A stretch of DNA of 64,000 nt. Source: Rothia nasimurium. Lineage in GTDB: Bacteria; Actinomycetota; Actinomycetes; Actinomycetales; Micrococcaceae. The notes beneath the pieces were generated by a model, which saw only the letters and a program-made list of their open reading frames with translations, made no database searches and was not told where the DNA came from. Of this stretch, positions 8,386 through 15,824 are shown one piece after another (within the stretch, counting starts at the first letter, position 1; every line of letters begins with the position of its first letter). The position numbers and the translations under genes are program-made. The stretch spans positions 25,408 to 89,407 of the forward strand of contig NZ_SPQC01000004.1 in assembly GCF_004569295.1 (NCBI RefSeq), written 5' to 3'.

Positions 8386-8452
8386 AAGGGGACCGCAAAA
8401 CTTAAAAGGGACCTCGCGTTATGCGGTCCCTTTTAAGTTTTGCGGTCCCCTT
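8386..8452 (-). terminator. 28-bp perfect hairpin between bioB and the BioB-like gene
   Basis: Arms 8386-8413 and 8425-8452 are perfect reverse complements, with an 11-base loop. The hairpin starts ten bases past the stop codon of the BioB-like gene and ends about 35 bases before the BioQ box. It may terminate the BioB-like transcript. However, it has no clear T-run after the stem and is much longer than other terminators here. Confidence 0.5.
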
Positions 8453-8462
8453 GCAGAAGGCG

Positions 8463-9164
8463 CTAAGAGCCGCAGCCCCCAGAGCCACAGGCACAGTTGC
8501 CGCCGCAACCACCGCCGGACGCCGCACCCGCCAGGGCGACCTGGGCGTAGGTGTCCGCGTCCTCCACCCCGGCAGCACGCAGGTGCTCTACATACTCAGC
8601 TACCAGGTCGCGGTCGCCCGCATCGACAATGGTGAGGCCAGCGCCCACAATGAGCTTGAGGTCCTCAAAAATCAGGCGGGGCTGGGCGGAGTCTACGGTC
8701 AGCACCAGTGAATCCAGGGCACCGACCGCCAAAGGTTGCAGGGAGCGCAGGGTCATTTCGCGGCTCTCCCCCAGGTGCAGGCTTTTTGCGGGTGCGGACA
8801 GGCGGGCGGCAGCCAGCACGCGCAGGGCCTCCATGGGAGCCAGGGCGGGTACACCCACAAAGTCCATGTCGATGCGCTCCACCGTAGGGTCGACTGCCAG
8901 GTCAGCAAGAGTAGCGGCCAAGGCGTCAGCGTCAAGCGGGGCTGCTACCTCTACAAGGGAGGACGCCACCTGCCGCGCGGGTGCGCCCAGCAGGTTGGTG
9001 GCGGTAATGGTTGATCCGAAGTGGGTGGCGCGTAGTTCTGCAGCCAGGTCCATGAGGGCGAAGGTGGCGGCAGGGCTGGCGGTCAGCACGTCGTGAAGGT
9101 CGGCCGGTGAGGCAGGTTCGCCTGCGCGCAGGCGGGCGGCAAGATCTGAAAAGTTGAGGGTCAT
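8463..9164 (-). CDS. BioB-like protein lacking the radical-SAM cluster, with a Cys/Gly-rich tail
   Basis: About 233 residues from the ATG at 9162-9164. The N-terminus (NFSDLAARLRAGEPAS...LRATHFGSTITATN) aligns with BioB residues 3-55. The C-terminal half (LAPMEALRVLAAARL, GESREMTLRSLQPLA, DLKLIVGAG, DRDLVAEYVEHLRAAGV) aligns with the end of BioB. The central region of about 130 residues, including CxxxCxxC, is missing. It ends CGGNCACGSGGCGS, matching in character the extra tail of the adjacent BioB. It cannot be a radical-SAM enzyme; a role as partner, scaffold or Fe-S/sulfur donor for BioB is inference. Decay to a non-functional fragment is less likely because the frame is clean. Confidence 0.75.
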   Translation of the reverse strand: MTLNFSDLAARLRAGEPASPADLHDVLTASPAATFALMDLAAELRATHFGSTITATNLLGAPARQVASSLVEVAAPLDADALAATLADLAVDPTVERIDMDFVGVPALAPMEALRVLAAARLSAPAKSLHLGESREMTLRSLQPLAVGALDSLVLTVDSAQPRLIFEDLKLIVGAGLTIVDAGDRDLVAEYVEHLRAAGVEDADTYAQVALAGAASGGGCGGNCACGSGGCGS

Positions 9165-9245
9165 GGGTTCAAATCTACTCCTCTTCGAGGGAACAGTGCC
9201 CGCCGCCAGCTGTTGCCGGGAGCGAAAGTAGGTCACAATGAGGGG

Positions 9246-9788
9246 GTGGCTTTATCCCGTGAGAAGATTCTTGACACCGCTTTTGGTGTACTGCGCCAGT
9301 TTGGCTTAGCCGACCTTTCGATGCGTCGACTGGCTACCGAGCTGGGCGTGGCCCCCGGTGCGCTCTACTATCACGTCAAGAATAAGCAGGAGCTTCTGGC
9401 CTCGCTGGCCTCCCGCATGCTGGCAACGGTAGAACGACCCAGCACCCCAGCCACCCCCGACACCCTGCTCATCACCGGGCAAAACACCTACCGGCAACTT
9501 ATTCCGGTTAAGGAATGTTCCGAAGTCATCCGCCTAGCCCTGGCCCTTCACCCCGCAAGCCTCACCCCCGATAGGCTAACCCTGCTCGACACCCTTGAAA
9601 CTGACTTTGAAGCCGCCACCGGCACCCCGCAACCAGCCCAGGCCGCCGAAATTTTCATGCACACCTGCCTGAGCCTCATCGAGCAGGAACAAACCCGGGC
9701 CCTGCTCACCGACAGTACCCCGCCCGCTGAACCACCGGCGTCCTACACCTCCGCCCTCACAGCCATCATCATGGGCTTCACCGCCTAA
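9246..9788 (+). CDS. bioQ: TetR-family repressor, probable biotin regulator BioQ
   Basis: About 180 residues with an N-terminal TetR helix-turn-helix (ILDTAFGVLRQFGLADLSMRR, then LGVAPGALYYHVKNKQELL) and an all-helical ligand domain. It is divergent from the bioB block, whose upstream region carries the BioQ-type palindrome at 8338-8350. I chose GTG 9246 because it gives the usual MALSREKILDTAF beginning; an in-frame TTG at 9213 would add 11 residues and has no better ribosome site. The role as repressor of biotin genes, in response to biotin status, is inferred from fold, neighbour and operator. Confidence 0.72.
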   Translation: MALSREKILDTAFGVLRQFGLADLSMRRLATELGVAPGALYYHVKNKQELLASLASRMLATVERPSTPATPDTLLITGQNTYRQLIPVKECSEVIRLALALHPASLTPDRLTLLDTLETDFEAATGTPQPAQAAEIFMHTCLSLIEQEQTRALLTDSTPPAEPPASYTSALTAIIMGFTA

Positions 9789-9832
9789 CCAACCCCACTC
9801 AGCCAAGCCCCGTAGAACGAAAAGATAAGACC

Positions 9833-11206
9833 GTGACCCTCCGTGTTGAGCCCGCCTGGGCTACCCTGCCAGACCACCGCGCCGAAGTTGAGGCAGCCCG
9901 CGCTGCTTTTGTTGAAAAGTACGGGGTGGAGCCCGACGGGGTATGGTCAGCGCCCGGGCGTCTCAATCTACTGGGTGAGTACATCGACTTCCTCGGTGGG
10001 TCCTGCATGCCCATGCCCCTGCCCTACCGCACCTATATGGCGGGTAGGTTGCGCACCGACGGGGTGCTGCGGGCGGCATCCTTGCAGATACCGGGGGACG
10101 ACCGCACGGTTGTGATTCGTGAAATCACCCCGGGCACTTTTAAGGGCTGGTTTACCTATGTGGCGGGCGTAGCCTGGGCCATGAACCGGGAGGGCGGCAA
10201 AGATATCGCCCTGCCCCATAATTTTGGGGCTGACCTGCTGATTACCTCCCAGGTGCCGGTGGGCGGGGGCCTGTCGTCCTCTGCCGCCCTGGAGTGCTCC
10301 ACAGCCCTGGCCCTGCTGGATCTTTCCTGCCCCCTGCGCCAGGGGTGCGATTGCACTGAGGCTCTGCCCTCTGATCTCTCCCCCGCTAACGACACCCTGC
10401 GTGCCCGCCTGGCCCAGGTCTGTATTCGTGCCGAGAACGAGGTAGCGGGGGCCCGCACCGGCGGTCTTGACCAGACCGCTTCGCTACGCTCGGCACCGGG
10501 GAAGGCCCTGGTGGTGGACTTCCGCGATTTCTCTATCAACCCGCTGACCGTTGATGTGGCGAGCGCCGACCTAGGCTGGCTGATTATCAACACCAATACC
10601 CCCCACGAGCTGGCGGGGGGTGAGTTTGCTGCCCGCCGCGAGGCGAACGAGGCGGTGACCGAAGCGATGGGGCTGGATTACCTGCGCAATGCCCTGCCCG
10701 AGGATCTCACCTGTGCCGGTATGAGCGAGCGCGAGGCTAAGCAGTGCCGCCTGGATTTGGTGGATCAGACCGTCAACCGCGCCCTGGTTGCCCTTGAAGA
10801 GACCGGCCAGCCCCACACCTTCCCGCGCGGCTGGGTGCGCCACACCCTGCACGATATGACCCTGGTGGAGCGGGCAGCCTACCTGCTGGGCCGTAAGGAC
10901 GCCGGTGAGCAGGTTGAATGGAGCGAGCTGGGCAGGCTCTTTACCGAGAGTTTTGTATCGATGCGCGATGAGCTGCGCGTTTCGCGCCCCGAAATTGATG
11001 TGGCAGTTGATACCTGTCTGGCGGCCGGAGCTCTGGGTGCCCGTATTGTGGGTGGCGGTTTTGGCGGGGCTGTGATGGCCCTACTGCCGACCCACCTGTT
11101 GGAGTCGGCAGCAGAGCGGGTGGCTCTAGCCTACGCCCAGCACGGCTATGCCGACCCCGAATTCCTGCCCATGGTAGCAGGCTTCCCGGCAGACCGGGAT
11201 ACATAG
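9833..11206 (+). CDS. galK: Galactokinase (GHMP kinase)
   Basis: Phosphorylates galactose at C1 with ATP. The substrate signature is GRLNLLGEYIDFLGG at about residues 42-56, the GHMP ATP loop is PVGGGLSSSAALE (about 141-153), and the catalytic Asp lies in RTGGLDQTASL. The C-terminal GARIVGGGFGGAVMAL is also typical. The protein has 457 residues, about 60 longer than most GalK, with an insertion rich in Cys/Pro after the ATP loop. The signature is unusual: most galactokinases have GEHTDY where this has GEYIDF. No galT or galE is adjacent. A related sugar-kinase specificity is possible. Confidence 0.82.
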   Translation: MTLRVEPAWATLPDHRAEVEAARAAFVEKYGVEPDGVWSAPGRLNLLGEYIDFLGGSCMPMPLPYRTYMAGRLRTDGVLRAASLQIPGDDRTVVIREITPGTFKGWFTYVAGVAWAMNREGGKDIALPHNFGADLLITSQVPVGGGLSSSAALECSTALALLDLSCPLRQGCDCTEALPSDLSPANDTLRARLAQVCIRAENEVAGARTGGLDQTASLRSAPGKALVVDFRDFSINPLTVDVASADLGWLIINTNTPHELAGGEFAARREANEAVTEAMGLDYLRNALPEDLTCAGMSEREAKQCRLDLVDQTVNRALVALEETGQPHTFPRGWVRHTLHDMTLVERAAYLLGRKDAGEQVEWSELGRLFTESFVSMRDELRVSRPEIDVAVDTCLAAGALGARIVGGGFGGAVMALLPTHLLESAAERVALAYAQHGYADPEFLPMVAGFPADRDT

Positions 11207-11367
11207 AGCTCTTTTATTTCAAGGTGCCTCAGGGGCAGTCATCAGAATTTTCTCAGCCTACTGGGTTTCTTTTTGCAGCACTAGTGCGTAAACTTATCAA
11301 TAAGGGAAGCCTGCGAACTATCCCTGTATTCCAAACTCGCGCAAGCGAGAGACGAAAGGAGCCCACC

Positions 11368-11598
11368 ATGGCTGCAGAAGACAAGATTGAAAACGGCCTC
11401 GACAACCTCGCTGGCAAGGCCAAGGAAGCCGGCGGCAAGCTGACCGGCGATAACCGTCTCGAAGCTGAGGGCAAGGCCGACCAGGTTCAGGCACAGGCTA
11501 AGGACAAGATCGACGAAGCCAAGCAGACCATCTCAGACGGTGTTGATAAGGCCAAGGATGCCATCAACGGCATCAAGGATTCCCTCAAGAAGGACTAA
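11368..11598 (+). CDS. CsbD-family stress protein
   Basis: A 76-residue, highly charged helical protein. MAAEDKIENGLDNLAGKAKE and the repeated GKLTGDNRLEAEGKADQ pattern are typical of CsbD/YjbJ proteins, which accumulate in general stress. The ATG at 11368 has AAAGGAG eight bases upstream; the longer frame from 11224 is not supported. A second small charged protein follows 80 bases downstream and may be co-transcribed. The molecular function of the family is unknown. Confidence 0.85.
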   Translation: MAAEDKIENGLDNLAGKAKEAGGKLTGDNRLEAEGKADQVQAQAKDKIDEAKQTISDGVDKAKDAINGIKDSLKKD

Positions 11599-11677
11599 TC
11601 CTCCCCCTTTCAGGCGCTAAACTGCTAGAGGGTACCCATTTCGGGGCCCCTCGCACCGCAAAAGAAAGGTGAAACCC

Positions 11678-11809
11678 ATGGGTTTCGATTTCAACAGCGC
11701 CATCAACGAGAAGGCTGGCAAGAAAGTTGTCAGCGAAGAAAACGCTGAGAAGGCTCAGGAAGTCGCTGCTGACACCGCCACCAAGCTCACCGAGAAGTTC
11801 GGTAAGTAA
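11678..11809 (+). CDS. 43-residue charged helical protein
   Basis: ATG at 11678 with AAAGAAAGGTG upstream, stop at 11807-11809. The product MGFDFNSAINEKAGKKVVSE... is rich in Lys, Glu and Ala, without signal or membrane segment, and would be largely helical. Codon choice matches the CsbD gene just upstream, and a hairpin follows at 11832-11872. No family is recognised; it may be a companion stress peptide. Confidence 0.6.
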   Translation: MGFDFNSAINEKAGKKVVSEENAEKAQEVAADTATKLTEKFGK

Positions 11810-11831
11810 AACCGTCTTTTAGGTTTACCGT

Positions 11832-11872
11832 TATCGCCGGGTGCTCACGATGTATCGTGGACCCCGGCGATA
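11832..11872 (+). terminator. Hairpin after the small stress genes
   Basis: TATCGCCGGG (11832-11841) pairs with CCCGGCGATA (11863-11872), with an inner CACGA/TCGTG stem. No T-run follows, so termination is only probable. Confidence 0.5.
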
Positions 11873-11978
11873 GCTGTATCTCCCCACCTCACTTAGGCCT
11901 TGCCGCAAAAAGTGGGAATATCAGGCCCCTCACCGCGTTGTACCGGCTACCCTACCATTTTTGAATAAGGAGTTTTCT

Positions 11979-12281
11979 ATGCCGAGCGTATCTTCTACCC
12001 ACGCCGCTGCCGAGCAGTTTGTCGCCGAAGGCGGCGTCGCAATTTATTGGCGCCCGGGTTGCCCCTTCTGCCAGCGCCTGGATGCCGGTCTTGGCGAGGT
12101 GGGCGAGCGGGCTATCTGGGTCAACATTTGGGAGGACGCGGACGCCGAGACTTATGTAAAGAGCGTCAATGACGGTAACGCTGTGGTGCCGACCGTCCGC
12201 ACCGCGGAGCGGTCTTTTGTTGCTTCAGCGGCAAGGGCCCCGCAGACCGTAGCTGAGCTCATTGAGGCATCGGGCAAGTAA
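11979..12281 (+). CDS. Glutaredoxin-like protein (mycoredoxin type)
   Basis: A 100-residue thioredoxin-fold protein with the dithiol motif CPFC in YWRPGCPFCQRL at about residues 25-36, and the cis-Pro segment AVVPTVRTAERS. Such small actinobacterial proteins reduce mycothiol mixed disulfides. I placed the start at ATG 11979, which has TAAGGAG at the right distance; a start 18 bases upstream is not supported. It is monocistronic between a hairpin and the lipoprotein gene. The specific mycothiol role is inferred from the family. Confidence 0.8.
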   Translation: MPSVSSTHAAAEQFVAEGGVAIYWRPGCPFCQRLDAGLGEVGERAIWVNIWEDADAETYVKSVNDGNAVVPTVRTAERSFVASAARAPQTVAELIEASGK

Positions 12282-12335
12282 GGGCTTAAGCCTTATTTTA
12301 ATGTTAGCTTCATGTGGGCCTGAGAGAATGGGGTC

Positions 12336-12931
12336 ATGATGTTTTCTGTGAAAAAGACTGCTCTTGTGTCCTCCGGCGCGGTCTGGCACTGGCCCTTGCG
12401 GCCTGCGGGTCAGATAGTGCCGAGACGAGCGCCCCGCGAACTTCTGTGGCAACAAGCAGTGCAGCTGCTGATAGCCAGGTAACTGCATCCGCTAGCCCCT
12501 CCCCCACCATTGAGGGCCCTGCTGAGACCAGGGCCCTGTTCGCCGCCATTGAGCAGGGTCTAGCTGCCCGCCCGGGTGGCACCGTGGTGCAGATGGATGA
12601 AGAGGATGAAACCCAAGATAGCTTCGACCTTGCCATAGTGGTTGACGGAATCAAGCATGAGTTCACTCTCTTTGCAGATGGATCTGTGGCTGATGAGAAA
12701 ACCAGCGAGGATGCCGAGGATGTAGCGCGTGCCGCCGCTGCCCAGGTTCTGGCTGCGGACGCCGTCCGCACCGCCGCTGAGGGGCGCGGCGGGCAGGTTG
12801 CCACCGACCTTGATCTTGATGACCAGAACGGCGCCCTGGTGTGGGAGGTTGATTTTGAGGACGCCCGCGGCAACGACCTGGGCTCGGTCAAGGTTGATGC
12901 CCTCACGGGTGAGGTAGTACCTGCCGAGTAG
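12336..12931 (+). pseudogene. PepSY-type lipoprotein with frameshift in the signal peptide
   Basis: The ATGATG at 12336 opens MMFSVKKTALVSSGAV, an ideal lipoprotein signal start. The lipobox LALALAAC and the rest of the protein lie in another frame from 12383. Rejoining needs one inserted base, or two removed, near 12381. The mature part is a Ser/Thr-rich linker and a domain with DLAIVVDGIKHEFTLFADG and LVWEVDFEDARGNDLGSVKVDALTGEVV, a PepSY-like repeat. The only unshifted frame begins at GTG 12314 with an Arg/Cys-rich N-terminus that would not be a good signal. The gene is therefore broken, misread in sequencing, or frameshifted in vivo. Confidence 0.65.
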
Positions 12932-12975
12932 TTCTTTTTTGAAATTCTAGGTTTTCTACACCCTGCGGATAGAAG

Positions 12976-13129
12976 TTATCCACAGGTGGGGATAAAATTG
13001 GGGAAATCTCTTACACTGGTGTAATTACAGGCGGCAGTTAAAGCTTTTTGGTGCTGTGCACAGGTTTTTAACATCTGTGGAATTACACCCCTGTAGTTAT
13101 TAACAGCTGTGGATAAATCCTGTGGACAA
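12976..13129. other. DnaA-box cluster outside oriC
   Basis: Perfect boxes TTATCCACA at 12976-12984 and TGTGGATAA at 13108-13116 face each other, with TGTGGACAA at 13121-13129. The gap between them is AT-rich and holds further near matches such as TGTGCACAG and TGTGGAATT. There is no gene. The cluster is about 18 kb from the dnaA-dnaN gap and ends at a terminator. It resembles a DnaA titration or reservoir site, by motif only. Confidence 0.5.
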
Positions 13130-13171
13130 AGAGTGAGGGCCCACCGTAATAGTGGGCCCTCACTCTTTTTT
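13130..13171. terminator. Bidirectional terminator
   Basis: 15-bp stem AGAGTGAGGGCCCAC (13130-13144) / GTGGGCCCTCACTCT (13152-13166), followed by TTTTTT. It is placed between the convergent lipoprotein (plus) and rhomboid (minus) genes. Confidence 0.85.
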
Positions 13172-13180
13172 GTGCTGTTT

Positions 13181-13951
13181 TTACGGTCTACGCGGGCGGC
13201 TCGGTAGCCGGTCGAGAACAGCAGCGACCAAGGCGCCGGTCACCAGGCCGCCGAGGTGGGCTTCCCAGGAGATGCCCGGCATGAGGAAGCCGAAAGCGAA
13301 GTTGATTGCCACAAGAATCACGATGCTGCTGGTGCTCTGCTGGCGGGCCCGGGAGAGGGCGAAGAAGGCCCCAAAAAGACCAAAGACGCCGCCAGATGCA
13401 CCCAGGGTGCTCACGTCCATACCGCCCAGCACTGAGGCCAACAGGTGTACGGCTACAGACCCGCCAATGATTGAGAGTAGGTAGGTTGTGAGGAACTTCC
13501 CTTTCCCCATTAAAGGTTCTAGGGCCTGACCGAAGAGGTAGAGGGTAAACATATTGAGCAGCAGGTGGCTGATGTTATCGGATGAATGCAAGAAGCCCGA
13601 GGTCAGCAGACGATACCACTGCCCCGTGTACTCCACGTAGAGGGGGTTGTAGATACCGAATACCGTGACCTGAGGGAAGATAAATTGCAGAATCCACACC
13701 ACAACATTTATACCGATAAGGGCATATGTAATAGTGGGGTAGGCTTTAGCGTAGCGAATCCGCGGGGCTGAACGCTGCGTTTCTGCCAGGCAGTCCACGC
13801 ACATCATTCCTGCCTCAAGCGGTACTTGGCACTGCCCGCAGGCTAGCCGCCCGCAGCGTCCGCACCGCACATAGGTCACATGGTCAGGGTGGCGGGGGCA
13901 CACCGGAGTCTCATCACTGGAATAGCCGTACCTGCCGATCTGCTCGCTCAC
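13181..13951 (-). CDS. Rhomboid-family intramembrane serine protease
   Basis: 256 residues. An N-terminal B-box-like zinc segment (CPRHPDHVTYVRCGRCGRLA, then CGQC and CVDC) precedes six or so membrane helices. The catalytic Ser lies in TLGASGGVFGLFG (GxSG, about residue 185) and the catalytic His in SWEAHLGGLVTGA. HLLLNMFTLYLFGQALE is the conserved loop/helix 2 segment. It would cleave transmembrane substrates in the cytoplasmic membrane. It lies just upstream of the cyclophilin gene in genome order and on the same strand, as in many actinobacteria near dnaA. Confidence 0.9.
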   Translation of the reverse strand: MSEQIGRYGYSSDETPVCPRHPDHVTYVRCGRCGRLACGQCQVPLEAGMMCVDCLAETQRSAPRIRYAKAYPTITYALIGINVVVWILQFIFPQVTVFGIYNPLYVEYTGQWYRLLTSGFLHSSDNISHLLLNMFTLYLFGQALEPLMGKGKFLTTYLLSIIGGSVAVHLLASVLGGMDVSTLGASGGVFGLFGAFFALSRARQQSTSSIVILVAINFAFGFLMPGISWEAHLGGLVTGALVAAVLDRLPSRPRRP

Positions 13952-14008
13952 GCGCTCGTCCTTTCAACTGCGGCGTTAGCCGCTCAAAAAAATTTTTCTA
14001 GGGTAGAG

Positions 14009-14040
14009 CAAAGGCCCACCCAGGAAGGGGCGGGCCTTGC
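14009..14040 (-). terminator. Terminator after the cyclophilin gene
   Basis: GCAAAGGCCCaCCC / GGGgCGGGCCTTGC stem with a small mismatch; a T-rich stretch follows about 15 bases later on the minus strand. Confidence 0.6.
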
Positions 14041-14057
14041 ACTAACCTGTGGAAGGT

Positions 14058-14582
14058 TTAGAGTTCTTCAATGTCGATGGAGGAGATAACGACGTCCTCG
14101 ACGGGGCGGTCCATAGCGCCGGTTGCTACACCTTCAATGGCGTCAACGACCTTCTTGGAGTCCTCATCTGCAACCTCACCGAAGATGGTGTGGCGGCCGT
14201 TGAGCCAGGGGGTCTCAACGGTGGTGATGAAGAACTGGGAGCCGTTGGTGCCGGGGCCTGCGTTAGCCATAGCCAGCAGGTAGGGCTTGTTGAAGCTCAG
14301 TTCGGGGTGGATTTCGTCCTTGAACTGGTAGCCGGGGCCGCCGATACCCTGACCGAGGGGGTCACCGCCCTGGATCATGAAGTCGCGGATGATGCGGTGG
14401 AAGATGACGTCCTTGTAGAGGGGACCTTCCTGCACTTCGCCGGTGCGGGGGTGGCGCCATTCCTGGGTGCCATCTGACAGGCCGATGAAGTTCTTGACGG
14501 TCAGCGGTGCGTGGTTACCGAAGAGGTTAACGACGATGTCACCGTGGTTGGTATGAATAGTTGCTTTTGCAGTTGCAGTCAT
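14058..14582 (-). CDS. ppiA: Cyclophilin-type peptidyl-prolyl isomerase
   Basis: 174 residues, a complete single-domain cyclophilin without signal peptide, so cytoplasmic. Active-site segments are visible: FHRIIRDFMIQGGDP (catalytic Arg), then NAGPGTNGSQFFIT and WLNGRHTIFGEV. It catalyses cis-trans isomerisation of prolyl peptide bonds in folding proteins. The ATG at 14582 begins MTATAKATIHTNHGDIV. A ppiA near dnaA is the usual actinobacterial arrangement. It ends in its own terminator. Confidence 0.93.
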   Translation of the reverse strand: MTATAKATIHTNHGDIVVNLFGNHAPLTVKNFIGLSDGTQEWRHPRTGEVQEGPLYKDVIFHRIIRDFMIQGGDPLGQGIGGPGYQFKDEIHPELSFNKPYLLAMANAGPGTNGSQFFITTVETPWLNGRHTIFGEVADEDSKKVVDAIEGVATGAMDRPVEDVVISSIDIEEL

Positions 14583-14743
14583 GCCCCTATTCTCGCACGG
14601 GCAGGTGGGCAGCCGCTAGATATGACCTGAGCTTTTGCGGTGAGTGAAAGGGGCGGACGCCGGGGCGCAGCTCTGCCTACAGATCCCCTTCTTTCGCAGG
14701 TTTTTAGGGATAGCCGATAGTAAAACAGCTTGTCAGAGATACA

Positions 14744-14799
14744 TCTAAATCTTTCTAAGGCTTTCTAAAATATTTTAGAAAGCCTTAGAAAGATTTAGA
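14744..14799. repeat. 56-bp perfect palindrome without spacer
   Basis: The two 28-base halves (14744-14771 and 14772-14799) are exact reverse complements, with no loop. The sequence is AT-rich and each half is built from repeats of CTTTCTAA. It lies in the gene-free gap between cyclophilin and the Lys/Ala-rich protein. It could form a cruciform, act as a bidirectional terminator, or be an operator or recombination site; the sequence does not decide. Confidence 0.85.
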
Positions 14800-14813
14800 A
14801 CCGCATATTCCCC

Positions 14814-14878
14814 GAATGTGACTCTCCGTCCCGAGCGTCCGTTCAAACAACACCCGCTCGGGAATTCACGTCGCATTC
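14814..14878. repeat. GC-rich interrupted inverted repeat
   Basis: GAATGTGAC (14814-14822) pairs with GTCGCATTC (14870-14878) with one wobble, and inside it CCCGAGCG (14830-14837) pairs exactly with CGCTCGGG (14855-14862). It starts 15 bases after the perfect palindrome. It may be part of an untranslated RNA. Confidence 0.5.
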
Positions 14879-15082
14879 GCGCGGGCGCGCCCCGACGTCC
14901 GCGCACTCTTCAGAAGCCCTTAACTTTAGCGGGCAGAGAAACACGAGGGTTTTTGCGCCGTCTCAAAGCACTTTTACGGTTTTAGAAAGTAAGCTGATAC
15001 TAAATGTAAGTTGCTTGCCACCGCACTCTACTCAAACTCACGAGTTAGATTAGGGGCAGCCCCACACATGGAGGAAACAACC

Positions 15083-15715
15083 ATGGCACTGTGCAAGAAG
15101 AGCAAGGCTAAGAAGGCTCAGAAGCAGGCAGAGAAGTTCTTCTCAAAGGCCGCTAAGAACACCGGCAAGAAGGCTGACAAGCTGACCGCCCTGGCCGAGA
15201 AGAAGGCTGCTCGCGCCGAGAAGCTGACCGGCAAGAAGGTTTCAGCGCTGCAGAAGGCTGCTGAGAAGCAGGGTAAGAACATCTCAAAGGCAACCCAGTC
15301 TGTTGCTAAGGACAGCTCCAAGAAGCTGGAGAAGGTCCAGTCCACTCTGGCTGACAAGATTCAGCACACCATCGACGACGTCACCCCCGCCGTTGAAAAC
15401 GCTGTAGCTACCGCCCGCGTCAAGGCTGCCGACGTTGCAAGCACCGTTGCAGACAAGCTCTCTGACGCTGAGGTTCCCACCCAGGTTGAGACCGTTGCTG
15501 CTAAGGTCACCGGTGACAAGAAGGCCCTGAAGAAGGCTCAGAAGGCCGCCGTTAAGGCTGCTAAGGGCTACGCCAAGGAGCAGAAGAAGGCCGCTAAGGG
15601 TGGCAACAAGGGTCTGCTGGTCTTCGGTCTGATCGTTGCTGGCGCTGTTGCCGGTGCGGCTGCTTTCAAGGCTTCTCGCCCCGTTGAGGATCCCTGGAAG
15701 ACCCCCGCCGCCTAG
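15083..15715 (+). CDS. Lys/Ala-rich protein with C-terminal membrane anchor
   Basis: 210 residues from ATG 15083, which has GAGGAAAC eight bases upstream. The longer frame from 15011 adds only leader. The first 190 residues are repetitive, Lys- and Ala-rich, probably a long helix or coiled coil resembling histone H1-like tails. A single membrane helix (LLVFGLIVAGAVAGAAAF) and a short Pro-rich end follow. It could bind nucleic acid or anionic lipid beneath the membrane. I recognise no named family. Confidence 0.75.
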   Translation: MALCKKSKAKKAQKQAEKFFSKAAKNTGKKADKLTALAEKKAARAEKLTGKKVSALQKAAEKQGKNISKATQSVAKDSSKKLEKVQSTLADKIQHTIDDVTPAVENAVATARVKAADVASTVADKLSDAEVPTQVETVAAKVTGDKKALKKAQKAAVKAAKGYAKEQKKAAKGGNKGLLVFGLIVAGAVAGAAAFKASRPVEDPWKTPAA

Positions 15716-15776
15716 TCCTCACAAATACACCAGCCCGCGTCCTTAGCTCGCTCACCGCGCGCGAGCGCGGACGCCC

Positions 15777-15811
15777 GGCCCCGGCTCCTGCTCAGGGAGG
15801 CCGGGGCCTTT
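15777..15811. terminator. Terminator between convergent genes
   Basis: GGCCCCGGC (15777-15785) pairs with GCCGGGGCC (15800-15808), followed by TTTG. It sits between the plus-strand gene ending at 15715 and the minus-strand gene ending at 15825. Confidence 0.7.
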
Positions 15812-15824
15812 GCTGTAGGGGGGC

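Larger units (their letters stand above)
14583..15082. other. 500-bp gene-free region with two large inverted repeats
   Basis: No credible reading frame on either strand. It holds the perfect palindrome at 14744-14799, a second inverted repeat at 14814-14878, copies of the recurring GCGGACGCC motif at about 14653 and 14895, and, near its end, the promoter and leader of the gene at 15083. Confidence 0.6.
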
